The position numbers and the translations under genes are program-made. Below, piece by piece: positions 48,394 through 56,470 of a stretch of DNA of 64,000 bases. The notes under the pieces are model-generated. The model did not search any database. It was not told the DNA's origin and saw nothing but the letters and a program-made list of their open reading frames with translations. Origin of the DNA: Sphaerimonospora thailandensis (GTDB lineage Bacteria; Actinomycetota; Actinomycetes; Streptosporangiales; Streptosporangiaceae); assembly GCF_016863115.1 (NCBI RefSeq), contig NZ_BOOG01000017.1:62001-126000 (forward strand), given 5' to 3'. The stretch's first letter is position 1. Each line of letters opens with the position of its first letter.

Positions 48394-51300
48394 GTCATGC
48401 CTCCGCTCAGTTCTACGAGGGCGGTCAGCTCGGCGTCGTCCAGCTCCGTGAACGCGGTCTCGCCGCCGGAGAGCACCGCCTCGGTCAATTCGCGTTTGCG
48501 GGCGAGGAGTTCGGCTATCCGGTCCTCCACCGTGCCCTCCGCGATCAGGTGGTGGACCTGCACCGTGGCATGCTGCCCGATCCGGTGCGCCCGGTCGGTG
48601 GCCTGGTCCTCCACGGCCGGGTTCCACGGCCGGTCGAAGTGGATCACGTGCCGGGCACGGGTGAGGTTGAGCCCGAACCCGGCGGCCCGCACCGACAGCA
48701 CCAGCACCGGGTTCTCCCCGGCCTGGAATCGGTCCACCAGCTCCTGCCGCCGCGTCACCGGCACACCGCCGTGAAGGAAGTCGGCGGCGACGCCACGGGC
48801 CGCCAGATGGCTCATGATCAGATGGCCCATGGAGACGTACCCGGTGAACACCAGGGCCGCGTCTCCGGCGGCGAGCGCCTGCTCCAGCAGTTCCTCCAGC
48901 GCCTGCAGTTTCCCCGAACGCGCGGACTCGGCATCGGGGTCCCAGCCGGTGGGCGGCTGCCGCAGATACTGAGCGGGTGAGTTGCAGATCTGCCGGAGCG
49001 CCTGCAGCAGCCGGAGCACATGGCCGCGGCGCGCCATCCCGGTGCTCGCCTTCACCTGGTCGAGCGTCTGACGGGTGACCGCCCGATACAGTGCGGCCTG
49101 CTCGTCGGTGAGCGTCACGAACCGGTCGCTGACCACCTTCTCCGGCAGCTCCGGCGCCACCCCTGGATCGGACTTGGCACGCCGCAGCATGAACGGCCCG
49201 ATCAGCCGGGCCAGGGTCGCGGCCGCCTCCCCGCCGGGGTTGTGCTCGGCTCTGCCGTACCGCTCGCGGAACGCGGTGAGGGTGCCGAACAGGCCGGGAT
49301 TGGTCCAGTCGAGGATCGCCCACAGCTCACTGAGCGTGTTCTCCACCGGGGTGCCGGTGACCGCGATCCTGGTCGACGCGGGTAGCGTGCGCAGCGCCCG
49401 GGCCGCCTGCGATCGATGATTCTTGATCTGCTGGGCCTCGTCGGCGACCACCAGCTCCCATTGCATGGCGGCCAGCCGATCGGAGTCCCGGGTCATCGTT
49501 CCGTAGCTGGTCACCACCACCTCGCCGGGTGACAGGCCCTCCAGGTCGCGGGCGAGGCCGTGGTAGCGCCGCACCGTGACCCCGGGGGCGAACTTGGCGA
49601 ACTCCCGCTCCCAGTTGGCCAGCAGCGAGGCCGGACAGACCACCAGTGTGGGCTGCTCACCACCGCGATGCAGGTGATAGGCGATCACGGTCAGGGTCTT
49701 CCCCAGCCCCATCTCGTCGGCCAGCAGCGCTCCGAAGCCCGCCCCGGTGACCCTGGCCAGCCAGTCGAGCGCCCGCCGCTGATAGTCACGGAGCACCGCG
49801 GTCAGGCCCGCCGGGATGCCGGTCGTGCTGTCCGCATCCTGCCGCAGCCGCATGACCAGGTCGCGCAGCTCGCCGCCGGCGACGCAGGGCACCGGCCGGC
49901 CCTCCAGCGTGAGCTGCCCCGTCAGGGCCGCCGCCAGCGCCTGCCCACCGGTGACCTCACGCGGTCTGGGACGACGGAGCAGATTCGGGTCCGCCACCAC
50001 CCAGGCACCGCGCAGCCGTACCATCCCATCGGCGGCCGCGACCGCCGCCTGCTCCTCCTCGGTGAGCGGCTCACCGTCGAGGAACAGCCGCCAGTCGACG
50101 TGAGCGGCGGACGCCGAGGAATGGGCGCCGCTGGTCCGCAGGACGGTCCCGACGGTGAGCTGCCGCGCCACCTCGATCGGCCACTCCACGGTGATGCCCG
50201 GCAGTTCGGCGGCGAGGAGGGCGATCAGCTCGGCGCCGTTGATCGCCGTCTCACCACGCCTGATCCGCTCGAGCGGCGGCCACTGCCTGGCCGCGCGCCG
50301 CAGCCGGCGCAGCTCCGGTTCGCCCAGTTCCTCAGGGTGGATCTCGGCGTGCGGGGTGGTCCCGGGGTGGACCCGGATGATGATGGGCTTCGGCGGCACA
50401 GGATTGGCGATCTCGGCGCAGCGGTCCGCCCAGTCGGCCGCGTGATCGTCAAGCGTTCTCGGTGCCGAGGCGTACGGCACGGCCCCCAGGATCAGCCGGG
50501 CACCGGGGGGCCGGAGCAGCAGGTCGGCGACGTCTCCGGCGAACCCGGCCGGCACCTCTTCGGGGAGGGGCGCATCCAGCAGCGGCAGCCAACGGTCGCG
50601 CCCGTCGGCATCCACCGACGGGTAGACCCGCCGTTCCGCCACGGCCGCCAAGATCGCTCGCGCGGCCTGTCCCCAGGGCCCGGGCGCGGCGGCGAGTCCG
50701 GGGAGCGCCTGTTCCAGGGATGCCGTCCATCCGTCGAGCGGCTCGGGCAGCGGACCGAGCTCCAACCGCCCCTGCCGATAGCCGAAATCGCATCCGGCCC
50801 GTAGCAGCTTGCCGGTGATGCCGACGGGCCCGCGGGCCTCAGCCACCGGCCGCGTCGTGCCGTCTCGCTCTGCCTTGTCGCCGTCTTCGAGTTGTTCGAG
50901 CAGCGCCGCCGCCGCGGCGGCCTTCGCCTCCGCCTTGCCCCGCCCGCCCGCGGCGGCCGACACGGGCATCGCGTTGTGGACGCAGGATGCCCTGCAGGTG
51001 AAGAACGGCTGATGAGGCGGGCCGGTGACGGACACCTCGTACGTCAGATCACCGATCGTGCCGATCTGCGCACGCTCGTTCAGTTCGCCGACCGGGTTAC
51101 CCGTCCCGGCCCGCTGCTCCGGCTGGCCGGCCGGCGGCGGGATCAGCTCCGCGATCAGGGCAAGGGCGGCCCCGGCTCTGGCGCCCTTCCAGGTGACCGC
51201 CGTCGCGGGCTCCCCCAGCACCGGCCCCCGATCGTCCTCGGTGACGGCCATCGCGGTGGTGTTCGCGAACTCCAGGTATCGCACCGACGGCCGGCGCTCG

Positions 51301-52067
51301 GCCTGCGTCCGCAGCGTCAACACCCCGCCCGCTTGCAGCGGGTTGCCGCGCAGTTGCTCCCAGGCGATGGCGCGGGCCTCGGCCCAGCCTCGCGGGTCCG
51401 CCTCGAACAGCAGCAGGTACAGCATGCGCACGGTCAGCCGCCTGACCTTCAGCGCCCCGATCAGCATCGGATCCGGGTGGTCGCGTGCCACCTCGGAGTC
51501 GAGCCACTCCTCCACCTCGCGATCCCCGTATTGGGGCGGCTTGAAGGCGGCCACCGCCTCCCTCGGCCCAGCGGCCCCCACGGTAGGGTCCGGGAACCCG
51601 CTCAGGATGGCCAGCAGGGACAGCGCCGCAGCCCGCCGGGCGGTCTTCTTGCTGGCACCGCCTGCCACCTGCCCTGCGGCGGGAACGTTCCCGATGCTCG
51701 CCTGCGCGGTGAACACCCCTTCTTCCGCCATTCCCTCGACCATGCCGAGTGAGCCGCCCAGACGCTGCGCCTCCAGGTTGAGGATGGTCACCGCGTGTTC
51801 CGGCGCCGCCGAGACCGCCGCCCATGCGGCTTCGCGCGCGGCGGCCCACTTCCCGTGGTCGCCGGCCAGCAGCACCTGGTGGAGTTCGCGGGGCCCCAGT
51901 GTGCCCTGGGTCGCCCTCCGGGTGACCTCGGCGATCAGCCCGTCGGAGTGCGGTGCGCCCTGACACGCCTCCTTCAGCAGGACGAAGAACTCATCGGGGT
52001 CCTCCGGGATCGCTGAACGCCGCGTCTTGGCCAGGATGGCGGGAGTAGGGGGGCTGGTCTTCGGCAC
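48390..52067 (-). CDS. SNF2-type helicase with three dsRBD-like repeats
   Basis: A large protein of 1225 residues. The N-terminal third has three regions resembling double-stranded RNA-binding domains, numbered from the longer start: 97-164 (I-L-N-L-E-A-Q, then A-G-G-A-S-K-K-T-A-R-R), 249-316 (L-R-T-Q, then W-K-G-A-R-A-G-A-A-L-A) and 331-401 (P-V-G-E-L-N-E, then Y-E-V, then G-P-P-H-Q-P-F-F, then G-R-G-K-A-E-A-K-A-A). The C-terminal half is a full SNF2 motor: D-E-M-G-L-G-K-T near 790-798, D-E-A-Q near 880, Q-A-T-D-R-A-H-R-I-G-Q near 1160. A TTG start at 52088 is possible; I prefer GTG at 52067, which has GATAAT 6 nt upstream. The gene is coupled to the next one. A role on dsRNA or RNA:DNA hybrids is inference. 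Confidence 0.85.
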   Translation of the reverse strand: MPKTSPPTPAILAKTRRSAIPEDPDEFFVLLKEACQGAPHSDGLIAEVTRRATQGTLGPRELHQVLLAGDHGKWAAAREAAWAAVSAAPEHAVTILNLEAQRLGGSLGMVEGMAEEGVFTAQASIGNVPAAGQVAGGASKKTARRAAALSLLAILSGFPDPTVGAAGPREAVAAFKPPQYGDREVEEWLDSEVARDHPDPMLIGALKVRRLTVRMLYLLLFEADPRGWAEARAIAWEQLRGNPLQAGGVLTLRTQAERRPSVRYLEFANTTAMAVTEDDRGPVLGEPATAVTWKGARAGAALALIAELIPPPAGQPEQRAGTGNPVGELNERAQIGTIGDLTYEVSVTGPPHQPFFTCRASCVHNAMPVSAAAGGRGKAEAKAAAAAALLEQLEDGDKAERDGTTRPVAEARGPVGITGKLLRAGCDFGYRQGRLELGPLPEPLDGWTASLEQALPGLAAAPGPWGQAARAILAAVAERRVYPSVDADGRDRWLPLLDAPLPEEVPAGFAGDVADLLLRPPGARLILGAVPYASAPRTLDDHAADWADRCAEIANPVPPKPIIIRVHPGTTPHAEIHPEELGEPELRRLRRAARQWPPLERIRRGETAINGAELIALLAAELPGITVEWPIEVARQLTVGTVLRTSGAHSSASAAHVDWRLFLDGEPLTEEEQAAVAAADGMVRLRGAWVVADPNLLRRPRPREVTGGQALAAALTGQLTLEGRPVPCVAGGELRDLVMRLRQDADSTTGIPAGLTAVLRDYQRRALDWLARVTGAGFGALLADEMGLGKTLTVIAYHLHRGGEQPTLVVCPASLLANWEREFAKFAPGVTVRRYHGLARDLEGLSPGEVVVTSYGTMTRDSDRLAAMQWELVVADEAQQIKNHRSQAARALRTLPASTRIAVTGTPVENTLSELWAILDWTNPGLFGTLTAFRERYGRAEHNPGGEAAATLARLIGPFMLRRAKSDPGVAPELPEKVVSDRFVTLTDEQAALYRAVTRQTLDQVKASTGMARRGHVLRLLQALRQICNSPAQYLRQPPTGWDPDAESARSGKLQALEELLEQALAAGDAALVFTGYVSMGHLIMSHLAARGVAADFLHGGVPVTRRQELVDRFQAGENPVLVLSVRAAGFGLNLTRARHVIHFDRPWNPAVEDQATDRAHRIGQHATVQVHHLIAEGTVEDRIAELLARKRELTEAVLSGGETAFTELDDAELTALVELSGGMT

Positions 52068-52073
52068 CGGTCC

Positions 52074-52079
52074 ATTATC
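52074..52079 (-). promoter_or_regulatory. -10-like hexamer GATAAT before the helicase
   Basis: GATAAT (minus strand) ends 6 nt before the GTG at 52067, without a Shine-Dalgarno sequence. This fits a leaderless start. Confidence 0.4.
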
Positions 52080-52145
52080 GGCGATCAACCGGCACTCTGC
52101 CCGTCCGTTGGACCAAGCCCATGGCCCTGAGATACTCCGTTTCTC

Positions 52146-53111
52146 TCACCTGGTGAGCAGATCGAAGTGCAGGCGGAAGCGGGTGCCGGAGGCGTGCCGG
52201 TGTACGCGTACCAGATCGGCGAGCTCGTTGACGACGAGCAGGCCTCTGCCGTGGGTGGCGCTGTCGGGCGGCGGCACCCGCCCCGCGAGCGGATCGGTGA
52301 TCTGGCCCGGGTCGTCCAGATGGCACACCAGACTGCCGTTCTCCGCCCAGACCGTCAGCGTGCCGGGCCCCCGGGTGTACTCGGTGGTGTTCGTCGCGAG
52401 CTCGTTGACCGCGATGAGCAGTTCGGTCGTCCGGTGGCCCCGGAGCCCGAACGCCTCGACCTGCTTCGCGAGGAAGGCCCGCACCCGCGGCAGCTCGCCG
52501 ACATCGCGGAAGACACAGGTGGGGGCGCCCCGCGGCGGCGCCGGAAGTGGCAGGTCGAACGCCGCCGCGGTCTCCAGCGGGTCGGCGTAGGCGGGGCTGG
52601 CCCGGGTGCCCTTGCCGTCCTGTATCAGGGGGTGTGTCCGATGCGCGTCGGCGACAACCGCCGGTTCCAGCCGGGAGACGTCGTACGGACACAGGATCGT
52701 CGCCCGACGTCCGGCGAAGACGGCGTTGATCAGCGCTTCGTGGGCGACGCAGGCCGGATACTCGACGCCGCTGCGGCCGGACCAGATCGGCTCCCCGGTG
52801 ATCCATACGTGGCGGCCCCGATGCGCGGCGGCGAAGGCCAGCAGGACGCCGGGGATGATCCGGCCCGGGTTGCGCCCGGCGACGGCCATGTCCTTGAACG
52901 AGACCCCCGCCGCCTTCGGGCCGAGACACTCCCGGATCAGATCACCGCCCCGGCCGGGCACGACGACCAGGGCCGGGTCTCCGCGTGCCAGCGCCTCCTC
53001 GACCAGGGCGGCACACAACGTCGCGTACTCGTCGTCGTCGCGGTAGAGCAGAGCGATGTGCCGGAACACGTCGGCCGCCTCGGTGGTAGCCGGGTGCTTC
53101 AGCGTGCTCAT
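52146..53111 (-). CDS. MEDS-domain / histidine-kinase-like ATPase regulator (RsbA-like)
   Basis: A 321-residue regulator. The N-terminal part (H-I-A-L-L-Y-R-D-D-D-E-Y, then V-V-V-P-G-R, later G-R-H-V-W-I-T-G-E-P-I-W) matches MEDS-type sensory domains. The C-terminal part is a HATPase_c fold like anti-sigma kinases: I-A-V-N-E-L-A-T-N-T-T-E-Y near 234-245 (N-box) and H-G-R-G-L-L-V-V-N-E-L-A-D near 293-305 (G-box). It probably phosphorylates or binds an anti-sigma antagonist. No sigma factor gene is adjacent. ATG at 53111. Confidence 0.85.
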   Translation of the reverse strand: MSTLKHPATTEAADVFRHIALLYRDDDEYATLCAALVEEALARGDPALVVVPGRGGDLIRECLGPKAAGVSFKDMAVAGRNPGRIIPGVLLAFAAAHRGRHVWITGEPIWSGRSGVEYPACVAHEALINAVFAGRRATILCPYDVSRLEPAVVADAHRTHPLIQDGKGTRASPAYADPLETAAAFDLPLPAPPRGAPTCVFRDVGELPRVRAFLAKQVEAFGLRGHRTTELLIAVNELATNTTEYTRGPGTLTVWAENGSLVCHLDDPGQITDPLAGRVPPPDSATHGRGLLVVNELADLVRVHRHASGTRFRLHFDLLTR

Positions 53112-53416
53112 GTCAGGAGTCCAGCTCCCGGTGTCCGATGGTCCGCCTGGTCCGCCGCGTGTCGGCTCTTTCCTCAGCGTACGCTTGAGCAGCCCTGACA
53201 CCACTCCAGAGCCATAACGATTGCCTGGGAACAGTCCGGACAGGAGAGATCCTTGTGCTCTGGGCGTGAACCACGGTCTGGCCGACGGCGTGGTTATTGT
53301 GTGGGAGAAAACGGGATCACGGGCTGTCCCGTCCCAGGCATCTCCCGGCAGTGAGAAGCCGACCGGGCCGCTCAGCCGTCGAGGATAGGGCAGGGACGGA
53401 ACGCCGGCCGAGCGGT

Positions 53417-53422
53417 TACGCT
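53417..53422 (+). promoter_or_regulatory. -10-like hexamer TACGCT, possible leaderless start
   Basis: TACGCT ends 6 nt before the GTG at 53429; there is no Shine-Dalgarno sequence. Confidence 0.35.
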
Positions 53423-53428
53423 GACGAC

Positions 53429-53866
53429 GTGATCGTTACGTGGGAGCCCACGGCGGCGGGCGTGCTGCGACTGCCCTCGGGGCGGCTCGTCCGCGGGCGG
53501 GGACTGAGACACCCGCTCCCCCGGGGACCTCGGCCCGCATTCGCGCTCTACCTGCTGGGCCGCAGGCCACTCCCCGTCGAATGGGAGCAGCGCTGGGTTC
53601 GCTGGCCGGATTTCCGGCTGCCGTCCGACCGCGCCGCCGCGGCCACGGCACTGCGCGAGGCATGGGAACGGGCTGAGACCGAGCGCGTCGAGGTGGCCTG
53701 CGGCGGCGGATACGGCCGCACCGGCACCGCGCTGGCCTGTCTGGCCGTGCTCGACGGAGTGCCGGGCGAGGAGGCGGTCGCATACGTCCGGCGGCACTAC
53801 GCGTCACGTGCCGTCGAGACACCCTGGCAACGCCGTTTCGTCGCCCGATTCAGCGACTTCGGATGA
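53429..53866 (+). CDS. Protein-tyrosine phosphatase family protein
   Basis: A 145-residue phosphatase. The P-loop is A-C-G-G-G-Y-G-R-T-G-T (C-x5-R), which fits a cysteine-based tyrosine or dual-specificity phosphatase. A conserved W-x-D acid loop is present as W-P-D-F-R-L-P. A downstream A-V-A-Y-V-R-R-H-Y segment supports the fold. GTG at 53429 (V-I-V-T-W-E-P) is used; the frame is open further upstream. It could counter bacterial tyrosine kinases or act on phosphoinositides; the target is unknown. Confidence 0.85.
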   Translation: MIVTWEPTAAGVLRLPSGRLVRGRGLRHPLPRGPRPAFALYLLGRRPLPVEWEQRWVRWPDFRLPSDRAAAATALREAWERAETERVEVACGGGYGRTGTALACLAVLDGVPGEEAVAYVRRHYASRAVETPWQRRFVARFSDFG

Positions 53867-53890
53867 ACCGGGGACTTCGGATGACGCCAA

Positions 53891-53922
53891 AAGCCCAAGC
53901 CGGATATAACCGACCTGGGCTT
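53891..53922 (-). terminator. Hairpin after tRNA-Lys copy 3
   Basis: AAGCCCA / TGGGCTT arms enclose an AT-rich loop just downstream of the tRNA on the minus strand. It resembles the perfect hairpin after copy 1. Confidence 0.6.
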
Positions 53923-53929
53923 CTGTCTG

Positions 53930-54003
53930 TGCGCCGCCAGGGACTCGAACCCCGGACCCGCTGATTAAGAGTCAGCTGCTCTGACCAACTGAGCTAGCGG
54001 CGC
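53930..54003 (-). tRNA. tRNA-Lys (anticodon CTT), copy 3
   Basis: 74-nt cloverleaf identical to the copy at 34379. CCA is not encoded; discriminator A. Confidence 0.97.
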
Positions 54004-54094
54004 AGGCGACGTGCGTAACCCTAGCAGCCCTGAGGTCCGCACGCACACCAGAACATGGTCTCGGAAGTCCCGGACCGGGGACCCCGATCAGGGC

Positions 54095-54682
54095 TCAGCC
54101 CTGCCAGGCACCCGACGAGAAGGGGAGGGGCTCACCCGGGGTGCCGGGGCCGTCGCCCCACTTGGTCACGACGTAGTCCACCTGGATGTGGCCCTCGTCG
54201 CCGCTGACGGTCAGCGAGTCTTCGTTCCAGCTCTCACCGACGAGTTCGGCGAAGGTCTTGCCGTCGATGTCGAGCATGACGCCGCTCTCCGAGGGGACGC
54301 CCGGACCACGGTCGCCGATGAAGAACGGGGCCTTCTTGCCCTTGTAGAAGATGTAGCCCTCGGTGCCGAGCGGCCAGCTCGGGCTGGCGAACATCCCCTT
54401 CTGCATCGGCAGGCCGATGGCGGGCAGGCCCGTGTCGCCTTGCCGGCCGGAGGCGTCGTCCCAGAAGTACGAGCCGAGGGTGGTGCCGCGGAGCAGGACT
54501 TCCTCCTGCATGGGGGCGGTGTTGTCGGATGCCGTAACCGTCTGGTTGACCGGCTTGACAACCGGTGCGACCGGGGCGGGGGCGGCTGCCACGAGGGAGG
54601 CGCCGACGGCGACGGTGCACGCGAGGGCGCTCAGCTTCGAGACGCTTCGGTTATTACGCAGGTCAAACAGAGTCTTGAACAC
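54095..54682 (-). CDS. Secreted DPBB/RlpA-like protein
   Basis: A 195-residue protein closely similar in its core to the protein at 26680-27258 (S-Y-F-W-D-D, G-L-P-M-Q-K-G, A-S-P-S-W-P-L-G-T, G-D-R-G-P-G-V-P-S, D-I-D-G-K-T-F-A-E-L). Residues 1-36 contain a Sec-type signal peptide: basic N-region R-N-N-R-S, hydrophobic A-C-T-V-A-V-G-A-S-L-V-A-A-A, then A-P-A. Unlike the other copy it has no C-terminal anchor, so it is released or wall-associated. The fold implies binding or cleavage of cell-wall glycan. GTG at 54682 is the start, with only a weak ribosome-binding site. A 5' leader that may be a riboswitch precedes it. Confidence 0.8.
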   Translation of the reverse strand: MFKTLFDLRNNRSVSKLSALACTVAVGASLVAAAPAPVAPVVKPVNQTVTASDNTAPMQEEVLLRGTTLGSYFWDDASGRQGDTGLPAIGLPMQKGMFASPSWPLGTEGYIFYKGKKAPFFIGDRGPGVPSESGVMLDIDGKTFAELVGESWNEDSLTVSGDEGHIQVDYVVTKWGDGPGTPGEPLPFSSGAWQG

Positions 54683-54699
54683 GAGAATCGGGAACTTTC

Positions 54700-54870
54700 G
54701 TGAGACGGCAGGAGCAGGCCAGGAGTCTTTGGGCCGACCCGCTAAGCTCGGGGGCCGCTAACAAGGGGCGTTCAACTGGGCGATAAGAGTCAGGCGCCCG
54801 TGCCACGCGCTGCTGGCGCTGGGGTTAGGACCGTGCGACTGGAGTGCCGCAGTCGATCAGACGTGTGATC
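54700..54870 (-). promoter_or_regulatory. Candidate ydaO-type (c-di-AMP) riboswitch leader
   Basis: Read on the minus strand, the leader contains GGCACTCC, then GTCGCACG, then CCTAACCCC followed by GC-rich hairpin arms. This resembles the leaders of actinomycete cell-wall hydrolase genes controlled by c-di-AMP. The gene it precedes encodes a secreted cell-wall-type protein, which fits that regulon. No covariance model was run, so the call is tentative. Confidence 0.4.
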
Positions 54871-55126
54871 CGTTATGGCTCGGATCAGCGGATGGTGTCC
54901 CCCACGTAGATCTCCTCTCCGAGGAACAACCCGGCCATCGGTTGATGACAATTAGGACGTTACCGGACAGGTCAGGACAGAGCAAAACGAAACACCCATA
55001 ATGCCAAGAAGATCTACCCGGTTACCCCAAGACCAGGTCAGGAACCCCCCTGGACCGTCATGAACCACCCCAGTTGCCCCAACCATGGCTTTCCCGCCAT
55101 CCCACGCGTACCGGATTGCCGAGGCA

Positions 55127-55147
55127 TTACATAAGCTTCCTATGCAA
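55127..55147. promoter_or_regulatory. MarR-type operator candidate
   Basis: TTACATA (55127-55133) and TATGCAA (55141-55147) form an inverted repeat with one mismatch and a 7-bp spacer, 19 bp before the MarR start. Autoregulation is likely. Confidence 0.5.
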
Positions 55148-55165
55148 AATCGCCCAGCGATCGGG

Positions 55166-55654
55166 ATGACCATGGAAATCGCCCACACCGATGACGGACC
55201 ATCCGATCTCGAGTCGGTCGCGGCCGGCGACCATGTCGCCGTGGTGCTGGAAGAGCTCGCCACGCTCGCCGTACGCCAGGTCTCGACGCCTCGCGACATC
55301 AGCCTCACCGCCGTGTCGACGCTGGCTCACCTGGACCGGAACGGCCCCACCCGGCTCACCGCCCTGGCGGTCGAGCAGGCGGTGAGCCAGCCGTCCATGA
55401 CCCAGCTCGTGCAGCGTCTCGAACGGGAGGGGCTGGTGTGCCGGCGGACCGATCGACGGGACGCCCGGGCCACCCGGATCGCCCTAACCGAGGCCGGACG
55501 GAAGCTGCTCGGCGATCGGCGAAGCCGGCGCAGAGAACGGCTGGCAATGCTGCTCGACGAGATGTCGCCGGAGGAGCGCCGCGCTCTCGTCCATGCGGCC
55601 GAAACGTTCCTTCCCCTGCTACACCGCCTCCTGGCCGGCTCCCCGGCCCCATAG
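55166..55654 (+). CDS. MarR family transcriptional regulator
   Basis: A 162-residue regulator. The winged-helix core is L-T-A-V-S-T-L-A-H-L, L-T-A-L-A-V-E-Q-A-V-S-Q-P-S-M-T-Q-L-V-Q-R-L, G-L-V-C-R-R-T-D-R-R-D-A-R-A. R-D-A-R-A and the following T-E-A-G-R are MarR hallmarks. It may respond to an aromatic or oxidative signal, but no cognate efflux gene is adjacent. Upstream frame to 55085 exists; ATG at 55166 is preferred. Confidence 0.88.
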   Translation: MTMEIAHTDDGPSDLESVAAGDHVAVVLEELATLAVRQVSTPRDISLTAVSTLAHLDRNGPTRLTALAVEQAVSQPSMTQLVQRLEREGLVCRRTDRRDARATRIALTEAGRKLLGDRRSRRRERLAMLLDEMSPEERRALVHAAETFLPLLHRLLAGSPAP

Positions 55655-56068
55655 CCGTGGTTCCGCCCCCTGCCCGGACACACCGTGCCCGCCCCCGACG
55701 TGGGGCGCCGTCTCCGTGCTCGTCCGGCAGGCTCTCGCCGAAGACCTCGGATCGGCGTGATCTCTCGCGGGTGACCTTGCGGGGATGTCGAGAGGGGAGG
55801 CCGGGACCGGAGCGCACCGGAGCAAGAAAACGCCGGAGCCGGGCAGTCCCCCAACTACCCGGCTCCGGATCAAAGCGGTTCCGCCAGAGATACCCTCCCC
55901 AAAGGCACCGGCGGGCCCCCGCTTTCTCGGACGCGTTCCCCCATCCGCGTCCTCTCTTCATGAAAGTCTGTTCTGATCCCTCCTCAGAGGATCTGCTTCA
56001 AGCCTACAAGCGGGGTTGTCATGAAGACGTCATACGCAGGTGGATTTTCGGCCTGCATCCGGTCCTTG
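55655..56068. other. Region without a gene after marR
   Basis: 414 bp with no supported coding region. It contains one strong hairpin (55833-55868). Nothing else is seen. Confidence 0.6.
55833..55868. terminator. Strong hairpin, probable terminator
   Basis: CCGGAGCCGGG and CCCGGCTCCGG form a perfect 11-bp stem with a 14-nt loop. It could end transcripts from marR. Confidence 0.6.
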
Positions 56069-56344
56069 TCAGGCATCCGGATGCCTCGACAAATATTCGA
56101 CGTAGACCGGGCGCAGCGCGTCGCCGAGATGTCCCTCCCCGGCCGCCATCGCGTCGCTGAGCAGCGCTGAGACCCGAGTCAGGTCGTTGGCCGTCTCATC
56201 GGCCTTCCCGCTGGCGGCCTCGGCCGCCGGGATCACCTTCAGCAGGTCCCACAGAAACCCGAAGTCGCCATGCCGTACGGCATAGCGAACGGCGCGGTCG
56301 TGCAGTTCCCGGGCCGACAGCGACTCGATCTCTTGCTCGTCCAT
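56069..56344 (-). CDS. Small conserved actinomycete protein
   Basis: A 91-residue helical protein: L-S-A-R-E-L-H-D-R-A-V-R-Y-A, then D-F-G-F-L-W-D-L-L-K-V-I-P-A-A-E-A-A, then A-L-R-P-V-Y-V-E-Y-L. The pattern recurs in a small family of actinomycete proteins of unknown function. No transmembrane segment. ATG at 56344. Confidence 0.65.
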   Translation of the reverse strand: MDEQEIESLSARELHDRAVRYAVRHGDFGFLWDLLKVIPAAEAASGKADETANDLTRVSALLSDAMAAGEGHLGDALRPVYVEYLSRHPDA

Positions 56345-56470
56345 CCGGCCTCACCCCCAAGCGGGGGGACTTCCCCCGGGCCTGCCATTTATGCCCTAGT
56401 CGGGAGGCAGGCCCGGGCTTCACCGCGCGCACCCGCGCGTTCTTTGCCAGCACATGGAAGTATTCTTCCT

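Larger units (their letters stand above)
54683..55165. other. Long upstream region of the secreted DPBB gene and marR
   Basis: 483 bp without a supported gene. The part nearest 54683-54890 holds the candidate structured leader of the minus-strand DPBB gene. The remainder holds its promoter and the promoter/operator of the plus-strand MarR gene. Confidence 0.6.

Noticed and set aside
17472-54003. tRNA-Lys copies as attachment sites of an integrated element
   Set aside because: All copies are complete tRNAs and no integrase gene or partial tRNA repeat was seen between them.
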